A program made the position numbers and the translations under genes. Below are positions 39,901 through 51,557 of a DNA stretch of 64,000 nucleotides, in pieces. Position 1 is the first letter of the stretch. Every line of letters starts with the position of its first letter. Location of the stretch: positions 4,179,671 through 4,243,670 of the forward strand of contig CAJSYZ010000002.1 in assembly GCA_910574455.1 (NCBI GenBank), written 5' to 3'. The notes below the pieces were generated by a model. The model saw only the letters and a list, made by a program, of their open reading frames with translations. It did no database searches and was not told the DNA's origin. This DNA comes from Trichaptum fuscoviolaceum (taxonomy: Eukaryota; Basidiomycota; Agaricomycetes; Hymenochaetales; Trichaptaceae).

Positions 39901-40492
39901 GTCGTCACCTTGAATGATAGCCTGGCTATGGGCGCACATTTTTACAGCGCAGTATGCTATTCGGACACGCTTAGAGGCCTGGCTGTGGAGCATTTTGCGG
40001 GGAAGCTAGTTACTAACACAGAACATACGACGACTCCGCTGTTTCTATTCAAATTGTTGGACGTTCATCTCGAGAGCTGGAGCAAGAGGAGTGAAAAGAC
40101 ATTGGACAGTCAGTGATTGAACGTACTCTGCAGCGATTATGCGAACTGACCTTAGATCACAAGTTCGATTTCCTACCTATAAGGAACTGGCAGCTCTCTT
40201 CCTTTGCGTCGAGTATATGAACGAACTCGACCCAGAGGTGCCTGAAGACAAGGTTGATTTGCGCTGGCAATCGACAGCAGAGTTTTCAATGGATTACGAG
40301 TACGCGAAGACGCTGATGGTCAACTTTTGCGGAAAACTGCGTGTTGGTGGCGAGGAAGGAATGAGAGAGGCCATGCTTGAGCAAGAGGAAAAGTTTGAAA
40401 CCTTTTTAGAGATGTTGAATGCCTGCACGAACAGGAAGGACCGCCATCTCAGGGTTAAGCCTAGGAACGTAATGAAGAGCTTGATGGGCTAG
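36903..40492 (+). CDS. Large JmjC-like (cupin) domain protein
   Basis: Nine exons (36903-37670, 37724-37761, 37819-37978, 38030-38965, 39023-39278, 39327-39474, 39524-39817, 39873-40090, 40134-40492) join in frame to 1058 aa. The JmjC-like core is in the last third: WALLGTESAISVCHVDASGL (His-Val-Asp as the first metal pair), GEKLWFVAEGSW (Lys at the expected 2OG position), GVRLYMRPAQPHFVVTLNDS and SLAMGAHFYS (second His). A basic stretch, GPRKRRRVDL, near residue 500 is a likely nuclear signal. The N-terminal third is unrecognised and contains an acidic run (EEDSVEEEDEEGEE). Predicted role: Fe(II)/2OG-dependent hydroxylase or demethylase of a nuclear protein; substrate unknown. The 43 bp eighth intron is short. 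It converges on the Helitron gene 223 bp away. Confidence 0.65.
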
Positions 40493-40715
40493 CAGAGGGT
40501 AGGTGAGGAAAACCGGTGATGATGAGGAGGATGAGTTTGACTAACTTGTACAAAGGGGAGAAAGGGATTGCGAACTATTTATCTTAATTAACCTCGAACA
40601 TTTTCTTCTTGCATATCCTAAAGGGACATCTACGCATAATCAGCATACATTGGTATTTCGAAATAATGAGAGGTGAGTTTGAATTAAAATGTGTACTGAC
40701 CATTTTCGCAAGATG
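40493..40715. other. Gap between JmjC-like gene and Helitron ORF
   Basis: The 3' terminus of the Helitron (hairpin followed by CTRR on the minus strand) would be expected here or just beyond. I found no convincing hairpin. Confidence 0.4.
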
Positions 40716-43700
40716 TCAAGCGAGTCGTCGCCTACGTGAGGAAGGTCCGGGACTAGCATTGGACGAATTACGTCGCCTTACACGGCCAGGATGTGGCGGA
40801 TGTCCTTCACGCAGCGGTTGCTGCTGCGACATGCGGTCCGAATGCGAAGCCAAGGCTGTTAGACGCTGCAACTCCACCCGGAGGTCGCCGTTCAGAGGGT
40901 TTAGAACGTGTTTGGAATCGAATTCCCGTAGAATGAGGAGACCATCGAGAGACTTGGCTCGCGACAGCATGACGTAGGCGGATTGGAGGTTTTTACAGCT
41001 GTCCAAATCAACAATAACCCTATCCATTGTTCTTCCTTGCGCTTTGTAGTCTGTGTAGGCAAAGGCAGGGCAGATGGGAAGTTGATGGCGGCTGTACGAT
41101 GCTCTGTCTCCTCGTTGCCGATGCTTGAGAGCGAATGATGCGGATTCAGAGAAGGCGACGACTTCTTTGTCCTGCAAGAAGTCGAGACATGCGCCGGTAG
41201 AGCTGGGTACAGTGACAACGCAGGACGTCGCATACCTTCGACCGCTATCGTCGGTTGTGAACCTGACGGCTTTCAGTATGCCTTCTGAACCGTTGACGAC
41301 CCCGCCAGGAACATCGTAGTTGTGTGTCAAAATGACGGGCATTCCAATGACGAGGGGCAATTTGCCCATCAATTGATTCGTTTCACCCGAATGCAACGAG
41401 TACAATGCGTTTTGTACGTCAAGTGCAACGGGCGTTTTCTTCGCAAAATCCCGCGCATAATAGTAGTGTACGGGAAGGCCTCTGTCATTTGCAAATTTGT
41501 GGACAGCTTTCTCATTCAAAGCGTCTTTTGTAGCGTTGCTTGACGTTATGATGGGAACGAGACTCCATTCGGACGACAGCTTTGCTCTTTGCTCGTGAGG
41601 TAGGTTTTGCAACACTCGTGTTTTCAACAGTTCGAAGTCAGAATGTGTGCCTTTCCCGACTCTAATCCTGTTCAATAGGTCACGAAATACGTTGTTTTCC
41701 CGACCAGCCTGCCTCATTTGTTGGTGCAAAAGAATTGAGCACGAAAGGTCAAGCCACGATAGCCTACCACTAAGGGCGGCCTGGCCTTCCTTAGTCAGAG
41801 AGGTAGATGTGTACCCAGCCATGTGAGTCATCGATGAGTACAAAGCAGTGTCTAGAATGGGAGGTAACTGGCAGAAGTCACCGGCGAAGACAACGCTTAT
41901 GCCGCCGAAAGAGGCATCCGACTGTTTCGCTGTCATAAGGTTGTGGCTTATCTTCGACAAGAACAAACAGCCAACCATGGATATCTCATCAATGAATAGG
42001 TAATCAACCCCTTTCCACATAGCGATCAGATCATTTTTTTTCCTTGCAGATTCAGGCTGTGACATTAATAAAGCAGAATGAATGGTTACACCTCCGACGT
42101 TACAGGCTGCCGATCCTGTGTAGGATACGACTCGTAGTCGCCGACTTTGATTCCGTCTTTCAAAAAACGACCTGAGTGCATCCAAAACTCTCGATTTTCC
42201 TGTGCCACCTGGTCCACCGAGGAACATTTGAACCGGTTCCAAGTCTGGAGTTCGAGGCAAAAGCGAATGGTCGGCGATACGTTTGAAAGCGCAAGCCTGC
42301 TCCTCGTTCAGAGTAAATTCAGTACAAACTTGCTCTATCAAAACGTGTCCGTCCACTATACATTGTTGCACGGGGATGGCACCGACATCAATCGACGCAT
42401 TGACCGTTCCTCTTCTTTCATCCACCACTTCAACGCCTCGTATTTGTCCAATCTCAATATCTGACGTTCCGGGGCCGTACGTATTGACAGGATCGCGCTG
42501 CAAGTCATCTCCGGACATCAACGTCTTTTTGGCCTCCTTGCGTCTAGCAGCATACGCTTTCTTCCATACTTTCTCTGGCTCATGGAGGAGTTGAATTCGA
42601 AGTGAGTCTTCGCTTACGCTGTCTGCATCGAGCTGTAGCTCACTGATGGGTGTCTCATTGTACAAACCAGCGTGTACGCCGGCTTGCACCGCTGCATCTG
42701 CATTTATCCGTTCGTTCTCAAGATATCGTGAACGAGAGTCTTGCACTGCGCTTATGTGAGCCAATGGGCCGTCATCTGATGGCAGAGCATCTCCTAGGTC
42801 GGTATATGATTCGTCCTCATTAGTAGAGGATGAGACAAACTCCTCCGCGATGCTATTCGAACCACGGATGCGATTTCTGCGGTTGGCGTAGTGCTCATCT
42901 CTACTATCTTTACACTCATGCATTCTCTGCATGTTCTCCATCACTTTCATAACATAAGGTGATGCAACCAAGCAAAACGAATGGAATGCATCGTCCCACG
43001 TCGTCAAGTTCGACTTCAAATCCTCAGCTGTCCTCCAAGGCTTGAATAAAATTAGCATGAGTCGGCAATAGTTCTCTCTTAGCTCAGGAACGTCTCGTCT
43101 GTACACCCGTGGGCCGATCATCACTGGAACGAGTCGGTTCAAATCGCGTCGTCGACGTGCGAAATGAGTTTTGGACTCAGGATGCGAAGACTGAAACATC
43201 GAACGCGGATTAGAGCAATGCCACGTGAACGAAGGGTCATCTCGAAGAATCTCATCTGCTTCCGGATCGTCCTCGACGCTGTCGTCCACGTCATCCACGT
43301 CACCATTGTCGCTCATTCTCTCTTCTTCCTGTGCGTCTTCGATCTCGGTGCGTTGACTACGAGAATTACTCGATTTTTTCCTCTTCTTCTTATCAATCTT
43401 TACTTTGTCAACGTAGGCAACATAATCCCAAACGCTGAGGTCATCAAAGAGATCACCACGCAGCCTGTAATCAAGTAATTGCGAGCCTTTTTGGAAAATG
43501 TGCCCATCCACGTCTCTTTCGACGAGAACGAAGTTCTCGTTGTCGTCATCCTCTGTTATGAAATTTGGTTCACTATCCTCATTTGGTTCACTATCCTCCT
43601 CACTGTCTGTTGGTGCAGCGAGTGCGTCGGTCTCTGCTTGCACATGGGACTCAAAACTTCTCCAAAACAAGTTACGGAATTTGTGACTTGTATAGTGGTC

Positions 43701-46700
43701 GCCGAAGTCCATAAGATATGACGCGACCTGCGGGGCCGATAACTCCTGCTGGGATATGAGCGCGTTCGCGCATTTAACAAGCATGCGCTTGGCTTTGAAA
43801 CTGAACGAATCATCATTGACGTCGTTGCGCCTCTCCAGCTTCTGCACCGCGGCTTGAAGCGTCTGGTAGGCAACGTGTGCGGAAAGCTGACTCTTTGTTA
43901 TATAGTCGGTTATATAAAACAAAATGGCTTTCGCTGACGCGCCGGACCCTATAAACTTGATGTCCATATTACACCTCATGGCCTGCAAGATGGTCTCGCA
44001 AAAATTGTTAACCATGCCGTCTTGCACAGCAAAGTTCATTTCGCCGGAAACAGGGTGGATGGTTGTCCTATCAACATGGTGCGATTCATCGAGATTGAAC
44101 CGGCATTCCTTTCTCTCATCACCGCCTTTCCAGTACTTGTAGCAGGTGTGCGTATGCCTATGCCTTTGACAATGCTTTACCAGTGCGGCGATGTCTCTAT
44201 CACGCGTCTCCCGATACCAGCTCTCTCGTTCAACCGAGCACTCTCCTGATGGCACCAACGGACCGCGAACGCGACATGGATGAGGCTGTCGCTCATCAGT
44301 GCTGTTTTCATCGTGAGCGAGGCCATTTTTTACAATGTCATCAATGAACTCGCATAGACGAACTCCGAATTCGTGATCACCTGCACCAACGACCCGGTCC
44401 TTTATCTCTTGTGGGTCTAATGCACCCTCCAGCCATACGAGCAAATGACAGTGCAATGAGCCCCTGCCCTGTGCTTCCACGCATCCAAAATATCCTTTAG
44501 TAACTCCAAGGACACCATTGTCACAGCTCATCGTTTTCTTATCGAAACCCAATAAACACTTGAAGAAGGCCTCCATATAGACGTTGAAAAATTTCGCGGC
44601 AAGAAAAGGATTCTTGGCGATAAGAAAGCTTTGGTCGCGTGAATTGCTCTGTTGATCATTTACAACATCATCCACGTCAATTTGTTCACCCGCCATGAAT
44701 CGCACAAGTGGATTGTGGATGTCAGCAGGGTTAATTGTTATGTAGAAGCTGGGAAGACCAAGGTCTGTCATCATTGCTCTGATTTGATTCCTGGTGGCTT
44801 GCTTTGACGCAGAACTACCAGGAACTGGCTGAGATACTAAATTCACTTCCTTCATCAAACGAAGGACCAATTTTTCCTCATCGGAGTACGCGGTTGTGTA
44901 GTCGCCCTTGGACACGCGATCTGCTACCCGCGACAGAGCACCATCGGTGAGGTTCTGCAACGAAGTCGCAAATTCAGAAAAGTAAGATTTTTTCACTTTT
45001 AATCTAGCTTTTTCGTTTACAATTCTGCGCTGTAGTACATTGAAAACCGTGAATAGGAACGAATAATGTTCTTGGAAGCGTTTATCGGCGATGGAGAACA
45101 AGTGACGTGCATGCACTTTCATCCCTACTGAACGTTTTCTCAAAGGATGCTCAAACCCACCCAGACCATAAGGAAAGAGCGTCGGGTACAACAACGGGAA
45201 AAGATCAAAATCATCATACTCGTTACACAGATGCTGCCCATGCGGTATTTGGAGGAAACTGCCGCCGTCTTTTAAATGCTGAAGAGCAGCAGCTGCCATC
45301 TCGGACGACTTCAGTTTTGTTAGGTCTAGATCTGCGACTACAGCCTTCTCAAAGCCGAACTCAGTGCGCTCCGTGTTTGACTCATTTTCAAAACCTTGTT
45401 CGCCCGAATAGTCATATCGTGCTCCAATGGCGTTAGTTGCCTCCGTGGGAGCTTCAACGCTTATTTCCACTGGTGCAATACCCTCATCTGGCAACGAGTC
45501 CAACGTCGGATGATCAATATCAACATCGGCATACAGTGGATTGTTCTGCTTCAGCCACAGCAACGCATTTCTAACCTTTTCTCGACGAATCAATAGCGGT
45601 TTTGCGTTTGCTCTCAGCCATTGTTCTGACGGACGCGATGAGCCGATGAAAACGACACACATTGGAGTAATAACGTCCTCCATAGAAGGCGGAAGAACGG
45701 ATCCTAGATTCTGTGGTTCGGAAGGATACACAACAATGTGCCCTCTAATTCCTCGCTGTGATGCCTGATTCCTAGTGCCGTGTGATGCAGCGCCGTGTAC
45801 GGCGTGATCCTGCACTCCCTCGGCGTTAAGATGAATTATCCAGCATTTTGCTCGTCTACGCGCTATCATGGCTTCTTCAACAACGGTCAGGTCCTTTAGG
45901 CAATCAGGCACATCTCCTACGAACATATAATTCGCAATGGCCAGCCGGGGAACGAACTTTCTCGACAGTACGCGATAGCACGAACCGCAGGTCCACAGAG
46001 CATTGCCGCCATCAGCATCATCCACAACTCCTCGTGGATCAAGCATTAGGCCACGCAAAGACTCGTTATCAGCAAAAGGGTCACTCACCCCAATTGGGTA
46101 CGAACCTCTCAACAAGTACAAATGCAACCGACCGTCACTTATTGGTACTGGACTCTCTAACAATTCCGAGCGGTACTTCTCCTCAGCGCACACCGCACAC
46201 ACTCTCGTTCTCATTGAATCACTAGATGTCGCAGCCTGGAACGAACCAGCAAGCATCCTTCTCACATTTTCCGGTATAGTTTGTGGCCATTCGCTGCGAA
46301 CGCTGTTCAAATTTGCAGTATGCTGCTCATGTACTTCTTCTCGCTCCGCACGTCGACTCTGCGTACGTCGCGCTCTTACAACTTCACTGTGTTTCGAACG
46401 GCGCACGAATTTAACGTAAGCACGAAGACGGGCCTTCAAATGCTTAACGCTGTCTCTCGGATCATATTCGATGTTCAAAGATCTCAATAGCAGCCTCATT
46501 GGGCGTACGGTTCCATGCCCTCTAATAACAGCGTCGAGTACTGTGAGCTGTAGCAGAACTTCGTTGCCCAACGATTTGCGACATTTAGGAACCACTCGGC
46601 GATCATCAGTAGTACTTCCAACGTCACAAAGACCGGCACTAAAATGATTTATCAATCGAGTCATAACCAAATCAATCCAATCCAGTACTGGTACGTTTTC

Positions 46701-47434
46701 CAAGTCAGAGATATTCACATCATGAGCGCGGCTTATGACCTTCAATTCATTAACACTCAGCGAATCAAACTGACTGATTATCTCAGGTATGTCAAAGCAC
46801 GTTGAAAACTGATCTCTGCTCATCTCTATCAAGCGTTTCATTATATACCCACTGGAGCAGCGTCCTAAATCAGACTCGGTGTATCCTAATGAAAGACAGA
46901 CCGAGCGAAGACGCTCGGTGTCATCAACGTGAGTCAATATAGACTCTGCTGCTAGGACAGACATTGATCTCAAATCTCTTATACCCCTTTTCACGATGTT
47001 ACAAGCGACACCTTTACTGCTGTCAAGGAAACATTTGCCATTCATGATGTGATCCAAAATACAGTGCAAAGCTTTAGCATGTGACGTTATAGTAGCTGTA
47101 TTAACTCCGTGCGAGGACAGTGAAGTGATCAATTGCATTGTAGACATATCAAACAAGCAATAATCAGGATCGACAAGCAGTGACTTTATTTTTCTTTCAA
47201 TTTCAACGTGGTTATCATTTCCAGTTTCGTTATAAAAAGGTCGAAATGCAGAGGGTCCTGCACCCTCAGGCGCTGGCAACTGGTCAGCGAACTGAGAGGC
47301 ATGCAATGCGTTCGATGGCTGAATTAAGGAGTAAATGAGCTGAGAATAGAACGGTGGAATGAATAGCTTACCAGTGATCCGATTTCAGTACCAATTTGCG
47401 AGACCCAGTACTTCAAATGCGCGATCATCAGCAT
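40716..47434 (-). CDS. Helitron transposase RepHel (HUH endonuclease plus PIF1 helicase)
   Basis: One long exon (47318-40716), open for 2200 codons, is preceded by a small exon (47434-47372) that supplies the only good ATG; together about 2221 aa. N-terminal region: Cys-rich CAVCAEEKYRSELL. Helitron-like N domain: HLFSIADKRFQEHYSFLFTV. Rep: ITINPADIHNPLVRFM, then GRGSLHCHLLVWLEG (H-C-H at about 44448-44456), then FYITDYITKSQ with two tyrosines. Helicase: GGPGGTGKSRVLDAL (Walker A, near 42205), DYLFIDEISMVG (Walker B), FAGDFCQLPPI, and a C-terminal AYTDYKAQGRTMDR with QSAYVMLSRAKS. All key residues are present and the frame is uninterrupted, so the element may be active or recently so. It makes the nick, strand transfer and rolling-circle unwinding for Helitron movement. 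Element ends were not found. Confidence 0.93.
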
Positions 47435-48184
47435 AGATAAGCAATAGACGAATCCGGAGTTTAAATACCTGACCAGGGCTCATGTCCATTTCTGTGGATG
47501 GACCAATTCTCCTAGATGGCCCAGCCACTGATTATGAAGAGCTATAAGAGTACGTCAGGTAGGTAAAACATAGAGAAGTTATATTCTCACCAATAACACG
47601 ACGTACGAGCGTCACAATCAATGCAGGTAATGAATTAAAAGTTCTTAGTACTTACCGATGCGTCGACCTACCACCACCCACGTCAGCGCAAACTTTAGCC
47701 AGCCGATACAATGCACACTCTCACCCGACACGAAACGAGCTGCAGATAAATGGTGATGCATGTTGTTGAACACAAGTGGTGGATGATAGTGAGAGGAACA
47801 AGAAAAAGGACGAGCGGGGGTAAACCCAGGCCTATATGCGCCATAATCAATTTGCAATTCAGTGTCGGGTGTTAACGGGCGAGAAATATGTATTTGCAAA
47901 AGCATAGATAGCGATAGCTAATTTGGGAAACAGCGGATGAAATCGGATCGATGAAGCGAGTCATAAGTCAACGAAGAGCGGTCTAGACTAAAATCACATG
48001 ATATTCACGTGATAAATAAGGTTTTGACTGAAAAAAGTGACAATCAGTACGCCTTTAGAACCCGCTAGGGGTAGCGGGAACATGGCACGGTGCCGTGGCC
48101 ATGACGCTCGGAACGCGCGCGTTCACCAGTCGAAGACTTGTCCGTCTCTTCCAGCTTCACGAAGTTTGAGGCAGACATTCAGAT
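47435..48184. other. Divergent intergenic region, Helitron/SNX4
   Basis: About 750 bp upstream of both the Helitron gene and SNX4. It probably contains the Helitron 5' end and the SNX4 promoter; no boundary is visible. Palindromes at 48061-48094 are listed separately. Confidence 0.4.
48061..48094. repeat. Two adjacent palindromes upstream of SNX4
   Basis: CCCGCTA (48061-48067), four G, then TAGCGGG (48072-48078) form a perfect 7 bp stem. Just after it GGCACGGTGCC is an 11 bp palindrome. They lie about 90-125 bp before the SNX4 start. They could be operator-like sites for a dimeric regulator or a relic of a Helitron hairpin. Confidence 0.5.
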
Positions 48185-50022
48185 ATGCTTGGAGATGAAG
48201 AAGATGTGTTCGAAAGCGTAGCCTGGGAAACACCTTCTGCTGGGTACACTACTGCGGAAATACCAGCATCTACGGGACCAGGATTCAAGCAAAGCACTGT
48301 TGATGATGGTGCTGAGGAGCGAGGACCTCATGATCCCAAGTGGGAAGGATACCTCATAACGTCCGTGCAGGACCCGATAAAGGAGCTTGCTGAAACGAAA
48401 GATGCCTATGTTTCTTACCTTGTTACCGCTAAGGTTAGCTATTACTCTGATGTAACAGAGCATTTCTAACATTTTGTTCTTCCATAAAACCAGACGAACC
48501 TCCCCATTTTCTCAACATCCAGCCCTTCCTCAAGGAGACGCTTCACGGACTTCGTATTTTTAAGAGAACATCTTGCAAAAGACTTTCCAGCATGTGTAGT
48601 CCCTCCCCTTCCAGACAAACACCGACTCGGTATTACGCCCAGATGACTTCTCCTATGACAATGCTAATCTTCAAACTAACAAGAATACGTCACGGGCGAC
48701 CGATTTAGCGCTGAGTTTCTGGAGCGCCGCCGAGAAGAGTAAGCTGCGCAAAATCTATGAACTCCCCTTATCTTACATATCTGTAGTCTTGACCTCTTTC
48801 TGAAACGCTTAGCTCGCCACCCGACATTGCAGAGAAGCACTCTTGTCCGAGCCTTCTTTGAGTCGACTGAATGGGTATATATATTTTTATACTCGGCTTT
48901 TGCAAATGCTTACGCTTTTCTTCAGCATGTAACGATGCACCAGCACATTGCTCATCCACCTAATGAACAGCCAGGAGGCGTTCTGGACTCTATCTCCGAC
49001 TCTCTTCTCAACGCGTTTGCAAAACTAAAAAAGCCAGACGAACGATTCCTTAGTATGCGAGACGGTGTTCATAAATCCGAGGAGGGTCTGCAGAATTCGG
49101 AGCGAATTTGGAATAGAGTACGATCACGAACAAATGGTGAGTTTTTCCTGCCTTACTCGTCTGCCCTTAGTTCTGTATGAGTCTGAGGCTAAAAAGACGG
49201 CAATCCTGAATCGGGTGAAGACCTCACTTCGGACTACCATGACCTTGCTGTTGCTGTGCAAGGCCTCGGTTTTCTGGAGTCTGGTATAACAGATCCTCTG
49301 AACCATTTCTCAAATACATTACTTGAGTTCTCTGCATTGCTGCGTCACTTGGTGAGTGTTATTCTATTTGAGGGTGGATAATAACTAAAGCAATGGATAG
49401 TCAACTAACACAACCGACCCTTTTCTTGCTGAGCTGCGGTCACTGATTGCTTACTCTCATGAGAATCGCGCAGTTCTCAGACTTCGGGACCAGAAGCAGC
49501 TGGACTTCGAAGAGCTGTCTAACTATCTATCCAGCGTGACTCTAGAACGAGAGAGACTATCCGCAGTTATCGCAGGCCGGGCCGGCAGCACAGGCCTAGG
49601 CCTGGGCTCATATCTACGAGAGCGGGTGGACGCAATTCGCGGAGCTGATGATGACCGGAGTAGGGTTGAGCGCATGAAGAAACTCGATGCGAAGATAAAG
49701 GAAGTGAGTAAATCTGTCGTACTACCGGGAAAGACGTCGCTCACTGCCGATCAGCTTCAAGAGGCGGTAACAACTGCTCATGAGACTTCTGATGCGTTTA
49801 GCGACGAAACTCTCAAGGAACAAATCATCTTCCAACGGGCGAAAGAGACAGAAATGAAGGAGATGCTTGGATCACTGGCAGATGGTCACATCGAAATGTA
49901 CAAATCAGTTAGTCGATTCACCTTATTTCACTGTTAAGTGATAGACTTACTGTTCACTTTAGGCTATCGAAGAATGGGAGAGAATTATTCCTGTCTTACA
50001 ACGGATTCGTGTGGATGTTTAA
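48185..50022 (+). CDS. SNX4: Sorting nexin-4 (PX-BAR protein)
   Basis: Nine exons (48185-48433, 48494-48629, 48684-48738, 48787-48874, 48926-49136, 49221-49351, 49401-49703, 49755-49907, 49963-50022) join in frame to 461 aa. After an acidic N-terminus comes a PX domain (WEGYLITSVQDPIKELAETK, RRRFTDFVFLREHLAKDF, VVPPLPDKHRLEYVTGDRFS, LFLKRLARHPTLQRSTLVRA). A BAR region follows of long charged helices (KSEEGLQNSERIWNRVRSR; ETEMKEMLGSLADGHIEMY). The protein binds phosphatidylinositol 3-phosphate on endosomes and serves recycling and selective autophagy (yeast Snx4/Atg24). Length and order fit the family. All introns are 48-84 bp. Confidence 0.9.
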
Positions 50023-50252
50023 TGTGTACTTTTACGATACCCAGACTATAATCAAACTATAATCAAACTTTGCGCATCTAATCAATCTTAATGTGGCATG
50101 GCGACGAAAAGCTACAAAGTATGATAATCGGCAAGAGCCTGCGCCTCATGCGTAGTTGGTTCTCCTGTTTCCAGCGGGTTGATACATGGCCCTCGCAAGT
50201 GTTGCTGCAGTGAAGGATTTTGACAGAGAATGCTGCCCTCCAAAAGACAACA

Positions 50253-50509
50253 TCCTGGATAGAATGGTGTATGCTAAGGATAAATTCATATTCCATACTT
50301 TTTACACTCACAAAGCTCTTCTGCATAGTAAAAGAACGTGTCTTCTTCATTGATATTTGATGTTCCCGAAGGAAGTGAGGTTGCTGGTTCTGATATGCAC
50401 TTCAATGTCGCCCAAGACAAGGAAAAGGTGACATACCATGTGGCATAGCTCTAACACGTAAGCTGGCAACCAACAAGACGAAAAGCAAGAGGATTCGTGT
50501 TGAAGTCAT
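50253..50509 (-). CDS. Candidate RiPP-type secreted peptide precursor B (about 50 aa)
   Basis: ATG at 50509 starts MTSTRILLLFVLLVAS, a clear signal peptide (likely cleaved near RVRA). Exon 1 (50509-50437) ends in phase 1 at GTATGT. Exon 2 (50389-50312) encodes EPATSLPSGTSNI and then NEEDTFFYYAEEL, ending again in phase 1 at GTGAGT. A 57 bp intron brings in GA, completing TGA, so the peptide ends right after the core. A TATA-like ATAAAAGG lies at 50565-50572. The core EEDTFFYYAEEL matches the PDDTLIFTYAEEI core of precursor A, on an exon of the same phase. The partner UstYa-A starts about 1 kb away on the same strand. Substrate role for UstYa enzymes is inference. Confidence 0.5.
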
Positions 50510-50922
50510 GATGAAACTTTGCAAAGCTTGAGGCGCCTCCCGGAAGAAGTTCATTTTCTTGTACCTTTTATTTGCCTGGGTAAGATGGCCATCAATCGAG
50601 GAACAAACAAAGAGAAAACGACCGGAGAACACCCCAATAACCAATATTACATTGTATTTGTACCGGTATGTGGCACTATGTCACTCTGTTGTGCCGGACT
50701 CATAGGGGACTCTGATACATACAAACCGGCCGGTTGTCAAAGTCGGGAACCGGGTGCGAATGATGTGAATATGAAAGTTTTATTCGGAGGTCATAATTAA
50801 CTCCGAAGAGAAGTATATGCAATGCTGCAGATGATTGGGAGGCCACGTCAATCTAGATAATGACACAAAATCAATGCTCGCGATTACATTAAATTCACGT
50901 ACTTCCTAACCCTGGATATGGA
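50510..50922. other. Gap between precursor B and UstYa-A
   Basis: About 410 bp including the precursor B promoter and the UstYa-A 3' flank. An inverted CCGG-rich motif (CCGGCCGG) sits near 50725. No gene seen. Confidence 0.5.
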
Positions 50923-51557
50923 TCAATACTGCACTATCCGCCTCGCCTCGCCGTACACCGTGGTCCAATCTTTACATACGTGAGGATACGCATGGTTCAC
51001 GCTGTGGTGTACATCTAAAACATCCTCAAGGGTCACGTCTGCGCGGCAGAGCGTCATTTCGCGTAAGTAATTGAAGCATTCCTGCAGGGCCTGTGCATTG
51101 ATCGGATCCCCGAAGGACTGCGCTGCTAGCGCTTCGCGTATGCTGCCAAGGCACCGCAGCTCGTGGAACATCGTGATTTCGAACGTTCGATTTTGCGGGC
51201 CTAGTTGGACCTTGCCACCGCCGGGAGGGAAGAGTGTGCCCCATTCAAGTGCACCATCACCCTCGTATATTTGGTAGTGGGTTGTGTCCTCTGGGACCAT
51301 GATGACTTCCGGTACCTGGACGTTTGGGAGGTGCGTTGGATACTCCTCAACTTCCCAACCTTTACGCAGTGCAGAGTGGTAAGTACTTCTTCATCGTACG
51401 GAAGTATGAACTCACTGTATCTTCCCTTGCCATCGGCAAGGGCAATTTGCGTATTCGGTTCTCGACGCAGGAGTAGAAGCAAAGATGACCATAGCAAGAA
51501 CGCAATACAGACAACTGTCCACAGTCGGGATTCCTGAGAATAGTACGAGGAGAACAT
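50923..51557 (-). CDS. UstYa-like (DUF3328) protein A, degenerate motifs
   Basis: Two exons (51557-51416, 51359-50923) join in frame to 192 aa. An N-terminal transmembrane helix (LWTVVCIAFLLWSSLLLLL) leads to the UstYa fold: YSWEVEEYPTHLPNVQVPEV, EDTTHYQIYE, EWGTLFPP, then the first motif as FHELRCLGSIRE and the second region as LQECFNYLREMTLC, ending PHVCKDWTTVYGEA. UstYa enzymes carry two HxxHC motifs. Here the first reads HELRC (second His to Arg) and the second has lost its histidines (LQEC). It is therefore probably a non-catalytic or altered partner of protein B. Known UstYa proteins oxidatively cyclise or hydroxylate ribosomal or non-ribosomal peptides on membranes. The intron position is the same as in protein B. 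Confidence 0.8.

Noticed and set aside
40493..40716. Helitron 3' end
   Set aside because: No stem-loop followed by CTRR could be found; I did not assign a boundary.
48050..48080. Hairpin followed by CTAA as a Helitron 3' terminus
   Set aside because: It is upstream of the RepHel gene on the same strand, where a 5' TC end is expected, and is not followed by T.
50390..50644. Longer reading of the precursor B frame upstream of ATG 50509
   Set aside because: Upstream in-frame codons precede the signal peptide, which should be N-terminal; a TATA-like box lies within that stretch.
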